DNA of 14,889 nt from Anaerolineae bacterium CG2_30_64_16 (GTDB lineage: Bacteria; Chloroflexota; Anaerolineae; CG2-30-64-16). The stretch's first letter is position 1. Each line of letters starts with the position of its first letter. Position numbers and translations under genes: made by a program. Location: NCBI GenBank assembly GCA_001871755.1, contig MNXL01000024.1:1-14889 (forward strand), given 5' to 3'. This document shows, one piece after another, positions 7,724-14,248 of the stretch. The notes under the pieces were generated by a model. It made no database searches and had not been told where the DNA came from. It saw nothing but the letters and a program-made list of their open reading frames with translations.

Positions 7724-9237
7724 TCAACCGATGGCTGCATCCTGAAACCGCGCCACCAACCCCGCCCCCTCTCCCAAATCCCTCGCCCGCAACTCCACCA
7801 CCCGCCACGGCGGACTCGCCGACGCCAACCGCTGCCGGATCAGCCGATCGCGGCGCAGGTTCGTCCCCACATGCACCGACGCGCCGTCCACGTAGATCGC
7901 CAGGCGCCGCTCCGGCACGGCGAAGTCGGCGACGGTGATGGGGCGGCCGCCGGGGGTGAGGGCGATGGGTACCTGCTTGGCGGGGTGGAAGCCGTGCGCC
8001 TCGAAGAGGTGCAGGAACTTGAGCTCCAGCGGGGAGCCGATGCCGGCCGCGTGCAGTAGGCTTCGAGCCAGGGGCCGGGCGCGTCCAGGTCGCCGGCCTG
8101 GGTCGGCTGTGACGTTGGCCGGCACGCCTGCCAGCCGGCAGAGGGCCAGGCGCACCCCCTCGGGGTCCGCCGGATCAAAGTGGCCGGGATCGGTCGGCCG
8201 CGGCGGATAGGCCGCCTCCGCCGGGATCGTGATCTCCTCCACGTCCTCGCCGAACACCCGGATCGTCGCGGGGTCGGCGCCGGTCAGCCGGGCGAAGAAG
8301 CCTTGGACGTCCTCATCCCGCTGGCGCCGCGTTTCTTCGGGGCTGAGGCCCGCGACCGCGAGGCTCTTGATGGTGGCGGACGTGCCGACCGGTACCAGTG
8401 CCGGGTAACGCCGGGCATGTTCGGTCTCGGGGACCTGCGGCAGCCAGTCCTGCCGGGCGCGGCGCAGATGGGCCTGGAGGCGGCGGACCAGGAGCGCGAT
8501 GTTGGCGCCCAGGGTGCCGCGGTAGGTGTGGATTTCGTCGAGCACCAGGTAGCGGCAGCGGTGGTTGGCGAAGATGCCGTCGCGGTCGGCCGGCCGCACC
8601 AGCAGGTACTCCAGCATCATGTAGTTGGTCAGCAGGATGTGCGGCGGGTTGCGGCGCAGCGCCTCGCGCTCCGCCTGGCTCGTGCCCCGATCATACTGCG
8701 CCACCGACACCACGCCACCGACCCCTGCCCCCTGCAAATACTCCTGGATGCGGATGAACTGGTCGTTGGGGCCAGCGCGTTCATGGGGTAGACCAGGATC
8801 GTCGTGAGACCCGACCGGCTGTAGCGCGCGGCGTCCTCCAGCGCGTTCTGGATCACCGGCAGCAGAAACGCCTCGGTCTTGCCGGGGCCGGTGCCGGTGG
8901 TGACGACCACGGGGCGGGGGTCAGGGGACAGGAGGTTGCGGATGGTGTCCGACTGGTGCAAAAACGCAACCTCCGGCCGCGCCGCGCCGTGCCGCCGCGC
9001 CCGCTCCGTCATCACCCGCGCCAGCCGGGGATCGAGGGGCAGCTCATCCCACCGCTTGCCAGGCCGGAAGGGCCGGTGCGCCTGGAAGAACGGCTCCTGC
9101 GCCAGGAAGAGCGGCTGATCCAGCTCGCGCTCCAGCGCCTCCTTCAGCGCCGGGTCCTTGGCGCGGAATTCGGTGCGCAGGTAGTCGCGGTATTCCTCGA
9201 TGACATGGTCGAGGGCGAGGATGGGGTGTAGGGTCAT
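7724..9237 (-). pseudogene. DUF1998-type DEAD/DEAH helicase remnant with Vsr-like C-terminus
   Basis: ATG 9237 (GGAG 8-9 bases upstream) opens a superfamily 2 helicase: Q-like FLHQSDTIRNLL, Walker A TGTGPGKTEAF (proline where Ser/Ala is usual, residue 118) and VYPMNALA. At the C-run on plus 8768-8771 the frame breaks. It resumes one frame over with NDQF, LTNYMMLEYLL, VLDEIHTYRG (DEIH at 8539-8528) and GTSAT. Near 8095-8105 the sequence jumps directly to the C-terminal domain, so the second RecA domain and the DUF1998 region, normally many hundreds of residues, are gone. A further one-base slip at about 8057-8062 separates PWLEA from LLHAAGIGSPLELKFL. The end (ADFAVP, YVDGASVH, RDRLI) is a Vsr/DUF559-like PD-(D/E)XK fold. 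Such helicases belong to DruE/DrmA/MrfA-like defence or repair genes. It lies 29 bp after the TPR gene and 20 bp before the adaptor, and is non-functional as drawn. Confidence 0.82.
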
Positions 9238-9245
9238 GGTTTGCT

Positions 9246-9281
9246 CCAGGTGTCGGGCGACAGGGATCAGGTGCCAGGTGT
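9246..9281. repeat. GTGTC/CAGGGATCAGG dispersed tract at TPR gene end
   Basis: CCAGGTGT occurs at 9246-9253 and again at 9274-9281, around a CAGGGATCAGG core. The tract covers the TPR gene's last codons (TPGT and stop) and the gap before the helicase start. Related G/C-rich tracts occur near 11948-11972 and 13594-13620. They look like degenerate copies of one simple dispersed sequence lodged at gene ends. Confidence 0.4.
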
Positions 9282-11117
9282 GAGATCGGCGACATCCAGT
9301 TGGCGTTCAATTCCGGCAAGCTGTTCGATGACTGAAGTTCGCTCGGCTTCGATATCGGCGCGCCGGTCGACCAGAGGTTGCTTACGGAACTCTTCTGTCT
9401 CTCGACTGATGTCAATGTCGAGGGTGCTGATTTTGCTGGTCAGTTGATCATATCGAGTGCCGAGTTCTTGGTGCTGTGTTTCCAGATGGCGACGACGGAT
9501 GGTGGAAGCTCCGGTGCCGACGGTGACTTGCGGTACGCTACCAAGGAGCGGTGCTAGGAGATCTGGTCGCTCGTCAATGATCGCTTGAATCATCGGCCCG
9601 GTCTTCCCGCTGTGGCGACAGATGTCGAGCAGGCTAGCGACCCGGCCTTTCAGACGTTCTCCCTCCAACTCCGCGTATTCAATCTGCAGTTCGATACAGA
9701 TGGCATGCAAATCATCGACAGATGCGCTGGCGGTAAGCAATTTCTTGATCTCCATCCAAGGCTGGCCGGCAGCTTCGATCTTCTCGATCTCCGTCCTGGG
9801 CTGATCCAGCCCCGGGCTGACTTTCAGTGCTTGTTGGTAGGCCAACCATGCAAGCGCATAGTGGGGCGGCGAGGCATAATGGTGGCAGTTGCCGAGGCCC
9901 ACCCATGACCACTCCGACTTGGCGTTGAGTCTGAGCGCTTCTTGGAGGAGCCCGATCGCTTCATCCAGGCGGTTTCGGCGTTCTGCAAGGTTTCCGAGGG
10001 CGTGCCAGGTGTGCCAGCTTTTCGGGTTTATTGCCTTCGCACGTTGATAGGCAGCATCGGCATCATTGAGTTGCCCCAACTCCGCCAGACACCACCCCAT
10101 GTCCTGCCACGACCAGTACCAACCACCTTCGGGGTGATGATCTATGGCTTTTCTGTAGTATTCGACGGCCAGAGTCTTGTCTTTCTTATGGTGCCACGCC
10201 AGGAGCGCCAAGCTATGCCAGGCAGGCCAAAGACCGGGACGACTGTCCGCAAGCTGCGAGAAGTACTCGAAACCTTCCTCCTGACGCCCCGTCTGCTCAT
10301 AGCACACTCTCAAATCATCACACGAGTGATGCCATCCGTGATCGGGTTGGCGATTGATCGCTTCGCGATAGATTGGGATGGCTTCACTCGTTTTGCCCGA
10401 CTGCCACATCAACCATGCGAGGCAGCGCCAGGCAATCCAACGTTGAGGACGACGCTCGGACAAGCCCTGGAAATACAGAATGCCGGCGGCGTACCACTTT
10501 GAATCCACTCGTGCAAGGTTCTCGTAACAGGAACGCAAGTCTTCGCAGGACCACACATATGTGTCGTCTTCATTGTAGTCGATGGCTCGCTCGTAATGTG
10601 GGATTGCCTGTTGGTGCTTGCCTTCTTGTCGCAAGAAGCATAGCCCATAGTCGTGCCAGAAGAGCCACCAGCCTGGGATAATGCTGCTCAAGGCTGACTC
10701 AATCACCCTCTGAGCTTGCTCAGGATGTTTCTCATTCGTGAGCCTGCTCGCCTCGGCCTGAATCTCTTTCCCATCACGGATCATGGGCAGCAATTCATCA
10801 GGTCCCTCTTCACGTAGGCAACTCAGCACAGGGCCATATTCCCTAAGCTCATCTTCTGTTGGAGCGCGCCCGAAATGCTCTTTCCAGAGGGCACTCAACT
10901 CGATCTTCACTCGCTCCTTCATCTCCGACGAGTCGACGACGATCTTCAGCACCCTGACCAGCCCCAGGAAACCATAATGCTTCAGCAATGGCAAGAGCGT
11001 TTCCTGCGCTGTCTCATCCACTTTTCGATCTGGACCGTGGCATATCCGGTAGATGGCTGCGAGGATTTCCGCAGCCTCCTCTTGCGTGAACTCTTTCGCC
11101 TCAAGCTCTACCTTCAT
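9267..11117 (-). CDS. TPR protein with EAD1-like domain and C-terminal module B
   Basis: I choose ATG 11117 (616 residues), preceded by GGAGGAG within the end of the upstream gene and 4 bp after its stop; the ATG eight codons earlier lies in that gene's coding end. Residues 1-125 are helical and unrecognised. Residues 130-450 are degenerate tetratricopeptide repeats rich in Trp (HPEQAQRVIESAL, KTSEAIPIYREAI, KTLAVEYYRKAI, NRLDEAIGLLQEAL). Residues 456-522 match the effector-associated domain 1 pattern, a death-like adaptor in STAND conflict systems: DLHAICIELQIEYAEL, then LLDICRHSGKTGPMIQAI and ERPDL. Residues 543-606 are module B (TRYDQLTSKISTLDIDIS at 554-571), with its DSERKL element changed to EEFRKQ. 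TPRs bind proteins, so this is probably a scaffold, linked by B to the adaptor and by EAD1 to other EAD1 proteins. The gene is lower in GC (about 52% on line 10561-10620) than its neighbours. Confidence 0.78.
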   Translation of the reverse strand: MKVELEAKEFTQEEAAEILAAIYRICHGPDRKVDETAQETLLPLLKHYGFLGLVRVLKIVVDSSEMKERVKIELSALWKEHFGRAPTEDELREYGPVLSCLREEGPDELLPMIRDGKEIQAEASRLTNEKHPEQAQRVIESALSSIIPGWWLFWHDYGLCFLRQEGKHQQAIPHYERAIDYNEDDTYVWSCEDLRSCYENLARVDSKWYAAGILYFQGLSERRPQRWIAWRCLAWLMWQSGKTSEAIPIYREAINRQPDHGWHHSCDDLRVCYEQTGRQEEGFEYFSQLADSRPGLWPAWHSLALLAWHHKKDKTLAVEYYRKAIDHHPEGGWYWSWQDMGWCLAELGQLNDADAAYQRAKAINPKSWHTWHALGNLAERRNRLDEAIGLLQEALRLNAKSEWSWVGLGNCHHYASPPHYALAWLAYQQALKVSPGLDQPRTEIEKIEAAGQPWMEIKKLLTASASVDDLHAICIELQIEYAELEGERLKGRVASLLDICRHSGKTGPMIQAIIDERPDLLAPLLGSVPQVTVGTGASTIRRRHLETQHQELGTRYDQLTSKISTLDIDISRETEEFRKQPLVDRRADIEAERTSVIEQLAGIERQLDVADLTPGT

Positions 11118-11121
11118 GGCT

Positions 11122-11895
11122 TCACTCCTCCACCTGGCCATTGTTCAGCGCTTCTTCGATCGTTCGCAGTAGAGTCTGCACTTGCTCGCGCTCATCAGTG
11201 AGTTTCTCTAAGCGGTCCTTCAGGGTTAGTTTGCGCTCGCTATCCATCTCCAGGCCTATGTCCTCATTTACTGCCGCAATCCGTTCAGTGAGTTGGCTAT
11301 AGCGTCTCTTCTGTTCCTGGATCAGCGTTTCCAAGTGACTATGCTCTGTTTCTGAAACGTCGGAACTCACCAAGATCGGTTCTAGATGGTGCATACTGAT
11401 CGATTTCTTTGGCTCATCGTGGAACATGTCCGCTGCCTCAGGGAACGACGCGATGATGTTCTCTTCGGTATATGCTTCAAGCAGAACCGTACGTGCTCGA
11501 ACCTCAGATATATCCGGAAGCAAAGCGTGTGTCATGACCATTGAAAGACCGATCCATACTAGGGCAAGTACGACGAGTTGAATGGCTTGCGGTTGGTGGT
11601 AGTAGCCGAGGAGTGCTGCAGCCGCGCCGAGCAGAGCCGCAGGCAGGCCAATCACGAGTGCGACCTGCCAACCATGCGGATGGCACAATCGTTTAGGCAT
11701 GATGTTCGCCAGATGTGGATCAGCCGTCATGCTCCGAAGGTCATCCCGCAGAAAGTTGTAGTATTGGGTAAAGCGCCAATCTGAATCTTGTTTCCACGCG
11801 TCCGGCAAACGGTCGATTTCGCTTATGAGGTGGGCGATGCGCTGATAGACAAGCAGTAGCTGTTGAAGCTGCTTCTCACCGTGTGCGGAATCCAT
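11122..11895 (-). CDS. Two-TM protein with C-terminal module B
   Basis: The protein has 257 residues. ATG 11895 has CAGGGAG about 8 bases upstream and lies 21 bp after the stop of a methyltransferase scrap. Residues 1-75 are helical and polar. TM helices are at about 76-98 and 104-126, joined by a tight turn (YHQPQ), and a soluble segment follows. Residues 187-250 are module B (RRYSQLTERIAAVNEDIG at 197-214, MDSERKL at 217-223). The hairpin between helical segments recalls SLATT-like two-TM effectors that form pores in bacterial conflict systems, but I see no specific signature, so the alternatives are a membrane anchor or a pore. Both soluble parts are probably cytoplasmic. It overlaps the ribosome binding site of the TPR gene 4 bp downstream, so the two are almost certainly co-translated. 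GC is about 50% on line 11281-11340. Confidence 0.72.
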   Translation of the reverse strand: MDSAHGEKQLQQLLLVYQRIAHLISEIDRLPDAWKQDSDWRFTQYYNFLRDDLRSMTADPHLANIMPKRLCHPHGWQVALVIGLPAALLGAAAALLGYYHQPQAIQLVVLALVWIGLSMVMTHALLPDISEVRARTVLLEAYTEENIIASFPEAADMFHDEPKKSISMHHLEPILVSSDVSETEHSHLETLIQEQKRRYSQLTERIAAVNEDIGLEMDSERKLTLKDRLEKLTDEREQVQTLLRTIEEALNNGQVEE

Positions 11896-11916
11896 GCGAA
11901 TGACTCCCTGGCTGTC

Positions 11917-12092
11917 TCATATTCCCAAGCCTAACTGCTCTCCCGCCCCCTGCCCCCTACCCCCTGACACCTGCAACTCAATCACCGGCTCCGGCAGCGA
12001 CTCGTTGAGCGGCACATCCCAACACGGATCCCACTTCCGCGTGAACGCGTCCAGCCCGATCTCCGTCAGCTCGTCGAATCGCGCCAGGCAGG
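11917..12092 (-). pseudogene. C-terminal scrap of a second type IIG-like methyltransferase
   Basis: About 58 codons read CLARFDELTEIGLDAF, then RKWDPCWDVPLNESLPEPVIEL, a G-rich-encoded linker and EQLGLGI with a TGA stop. This closely matches the last third of the truncated methyltransferase at 13567-14196, including the linker style. There is no start codon: upstream in frame lie a few codons and then TGA. It separates the AlbA_2 gene from the two-TM gene. It is a dead remnant of a paralogue, or the right end of a duplication. Confidence 0.75.
11977..12090. repeat. 114-bp direct repeat, downstream copy
   Basis: This copy aligns without gaps to 13627-13740 with 9 mismatches by eye (about 92% identity). 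Both copies encode the same C-terminal methyltransferase segment and are followed by CCCCTGACAC-type tracts. Together they bracket the AlbA_2 gene, so recombination between them would delete it. Confidence 0.8.
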
Positions 12093-12095
12093 TGA

Positions 12096-12136
12096 AATCA
12101 TTGCGCGAATCATTGCATTTTTCGACTAATCATTGC
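12096..12136. repeat. Triple AATCATTGC repeat
   Basis: AATCATTGC occurs at 12096-12104, 12108-12116 and 12128-12136, all in the same orientation with start-to-start spacing of 12 and 20 bases. On the minus strand two copies extend to ATGCAATGATT. They lie exactly between the AlbA_2 stop and the methyltransferase scrap, at the point where homology to the other methyltransferase copy ends. They could be a breakpoint microrepeat or a regulator binding cluster. Confidence 0.5.
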
Positions 12137-12154
12137 ATCCATAAAGAGCTTCGA

Positions 12155-13570
12155 TCACGCTCCGTATCGACTTGCCCGGCCGGAGCCGATCTTGCGTGCC
12201 TGACCCGTCTTGACCAATTCGCTCAGGTCACGAAACGCGGTGGTATAGGTCACGCCAAACAGGTCACAATACTGCCGGTTAGACAATTCCTTGCCCTCGT
12301 TCACCATCAGCGCCAACGCCTGCACCTGGCGCTCGTTGAGCCCCAGGGCGCGCAGATCGGTGACGCCCGCTTCGGGGATCAGGTCCAGGATGTGTTCGCC
12401 CGGCCCGGTGAAGGTGACGCGGAAGGTCTGGCCGACCTCCTGGAAGACCGGCTCCGGCAGCCCATGCTGGCGCATCAGTTGCCGCATGCGCAGGATGCCG
12501 GTGTTCCAGCGTTCGATGTAGCGGATGTTGAAGAGCAGCTCGGCGATGACGCGGTTGCGCAGCGCGTACTCCTCGCCCAGCGTGTCCAGGGTTAGCGGCG
12601 CGGGCAGCCGGCCGGGGCTTTGCACCTCGATGCGATCGCCGAAGATCGAAACGCGCACCCCGACGTCCTCGCGGTCGTAGTCGCGGTGCGCCACCGCGTT
12701 GGCGATGGCCTCGCGCACTGCGGCATAGGGATACTCGGTGATCTCGCGGCGCTCAAACCCGGTCACCTTGGCGGCCACGCGCGTGTTGCGCAGCACGAAG
12801 CGCTCCGCCTCGTCGATCATCTCCGGCAGCGTGCCGGCCAGATCCAGGCGATCAATGAAGTTCGACGGGGTCGTGCCCTGGAAGCGGGCCAGCCGGATCA
12901 TGCTGTGAGGCGCAAAATGGCGGGGCTGCTTGCCAAAGAACAGCAGCGCGGCAACGGTCAGGACCAACCGGCCGTCGCGCTTGCGGGCCAGCTCCAGCCG
13001 CTTGAGGTTCTCGACCGTGGGCAGCGCCGGGTCAACCGGGATGTTGCGCTCGCGGGCTGCCCGCGCCAGATACCAGCGCACCTTGTCCTCAGCGATGTCC
13101 TCCAGGGTGGCGTCGAGCGCCTCGCGGCGATCGAAGGGGGACTGCCGGCGCAGCAGCAGGAGCCGCTCGTACTCGTCGCGCCGCATCTGGACGGTAGTGA
13201 CGCCCACGCGCACGAACGCGCGGCCGGCAGTCAGGTGTGGCTTGTTGTCGCTCTCCGGCACGGCAATCATGAACACCTTGCGGCCGGCGACCTCCACGAT
13301 CTGAACCGACGGGTAGATGACCGGGTCGGTGTTGCCGGTAATGCGGTTGGCGATCCGTTCGCCCGTCACCTGGCCCACGTCAACGCCGACTACCTCGTCC
13401 TTGGGACCAACGCCGATCAACACCAGGCCGCCGTGCGTGTTGGCCAGTGCGACTATCGTCTCGACCACCTGCTCCAATTCGGCCACCGAACGTTTGAACT
13501 CGACGGTCTCGCTCTCACCCTGGGCGATCAACGTCAACAGATCGGCGGGGTTTGACATAGGACAATTCAT
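12155..13570 (-). CDS. Schlafen AlbA_2 / HATPase_c_4 / winged-helix protein
   Basis: The protein has 471 residues. ATG 13570 overlaps the upstream gene's stop as ATGA, with GGAG close by; a second in-frame ATG is four codons on. Residues 17-140 form an AlbA_2 (Schlafen-type) domain: GESETVEFKRS, ALANTHGGLVLIGV, RAFVRVG. Residues 280-380 carry a GHKL-type ATPase region with EAIANAVAHRDY at 287-298 and FGDRIEVQSPGRLP at 310-323. Residues 411-470 are a winged helix-turn-helix (NRQYCDLFGVTYTTAFRDL). This family is usually annotated as ATP-binding transcriptional regulator or RecG-like; Schlafen AlbA_2 domains can act on nucleic acid and occur in phage-defence proteins. Being coupled to a methyltransferase gene suggests a restriction-associated or regulatory role. 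It is apparently intact, and flanked by a 114-bp direct repeat. Confidence 0.85.
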   Translation of the reverse strand: MNCPMSNPADLLTLIAQGESETVEFKRSVAELEQVVETIVALANTHGGLVLIGVGPKDEVVGVDVGQVTGERIANRITGNTDPVIYPSVQIVEVAGRKVFMIAVPESDNKPHLTAGRAFVRVGVTTVQMRRDEYERLLLLRRQSPFDRREALDATLEDIAEDKVRWYLARAARERNIPVDPALPTVENLKRLELARKRDGRLVLTVAALLFFGKQPRHFAPHSMIRLARFQGTTPSNFIDRLDLAGTLPEMIDEAERFVLRNTRVAAKVTGFERREITEYPYAAVREAIANAVAHRDYDREDVGVRVSIFGDRIEVQSPGRLPAPLTLDTLGEEYALRNRVIAELLFNIRYIERWNTGILRMRQLMRQHGLPEPVFQEVGQTFRVTFTGPGEHILDLIPEAGVTDLRALGLNERQVQALALMVNEGKELSNRQYCDLFGVTYTTAFRDLSELVKTGQARKIGSGRASRYGA

Positions 13571-14196
13571 AGCTCCAACTCCAATTGCTCCCCTGACACC
13601 CGATCCCTGGCCCCTGCCCCCTCGATCTCAATCACCGCCTCCGGCAACGCCTCGTTGAGCGGCACATCCCAATACGGATCCCACTTCCTCGTGAACGCGT
13701 CCAACCCGACCTCCGCCAGCTCGTCGAACCGCGCCAGGCAGAGCGCCGGCGCGTTGGGATAGCTCTTGTGGCTGAAGGTGGAGAGGACGTGGGCGTACTG
13801 CTCGCGATCCAGGCCATACGCCTGCGCGACGACCGCGTCGATGGCCGCGCGGACGGCCCAGCGCGCATCATCGCCGTCCAGCATCAGCGTGCCGCCCGGC
13901 TCCTGGCCCTCGCGCGTGGTCACGTCGTCGGCCGGCTCGAAGCGGGCATAGCCCAGGCGGCCCACCAGCGGCTCCAGCACGTGGTTGCGCACGCGCACCG
14001 CGCCGCCCAGGGCCACCAGCTCGCGCAGATAGCGGCGGTAGGTTTCCCAGGACGCCTGCAGCTCGCGGCCCTCCGCGCCGGCCTCCCTGGGCAGCAACTT
14101 ACGCGCGGCGAGCTCGTGCTCCAGCTCATACCGGACGAACGGCTCGGTGAACGCTGGGCCGGCGAAGGTGGCCTGGGAAAGGAGATCAAGGGTCAT
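13567..14196 (-). pseudogene. Type IIG-like methyltransferase with catalytic core deleted
   Basis: I start it at ATG 14196 (209 residues, MTLDLLSQATF). The frame stays open further upstream, but that stretch overlaps the preceding gene in another frame. Residues 1-105 look like the N-terminus of Eco57I/PglX-type restriction-methyltransferases (YELEHELAARKLLP, VRVRNHVLEPLVGRLGYARF). From about 111, ARWAVRAAIDAVVAQAYGL, HVLSTFSHKSYP and KWDPYWDVPLNEALPE look like the extreme C-terminus of the same family. Expected in between are the SAM-binding and NPPY catalytic motifs and usually around a thousand residues; none is present. The junction near 13866 is in frame, so a short protein could still be made and could keep AlbA_2 translation coupled through the ATGA overlap. 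Its tail is encoded by a G-rich dispersed tract. Confidence 0.72.
13627..13740. repeat. 114-bp direct repeat, upstream copy
   Basis: This is the partner of 11977-12090, in the same orientation, 1650 bp apart start to start. It lies in the 3' part of the truncated methyltransferase gene. Several differences change amino acids (for example Tyr to Cys in WDPxWD), so the copies have diverged for some time rather than arising just now. Confidence 0.8.
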
Positions 14197-14215
14197 GGCA
14201 ATCGCCGTCTCGTAA

Positions 14216-14234
14216 CACAATCCGCCGGATTGTG
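14216..14234. promoter_or_regulatory. CACAATCC dyad upstream of methyltransferase start
   Basis: CACAATCC (14216-14223) and GGATTGTG (14227-14234) form a perfect 8-base inverted repeat with a 3-base loop, 19 bases before the ATG at 14196. Right beside it GAACGTTC (14240-14247) is a separate perfect palindrome. These could be operator sites for the neighbouring winged-helix regulators or an mRNA hairpin near the ribosome binding region, which itself is weak. Confidence 0.35.
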
Positions 14235-14248
14235 AACAGGAACGTTCA

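Noticed and set aside
8768..8771. Programmed ribosomal frameshift in the helicase
   Set aside because: A second slip and a large internal deletion in the same gene point to decay or base-calling error rather than recoding.
12096..12136. CRISPR-like array
   Set aside because: The repeats are only 9-11 bases with gaps of 3 and 11 bases. There are no spacers of normal length and no cas genes.
12620..13555. 311-codon open frame on the plus strand
   Set aside because: It is the antisense of the AlbA_2 gene, whose domains are clear. High GC makes long chance frames, and the translation is rich in His/Gln/Ala with no recognisable domain.
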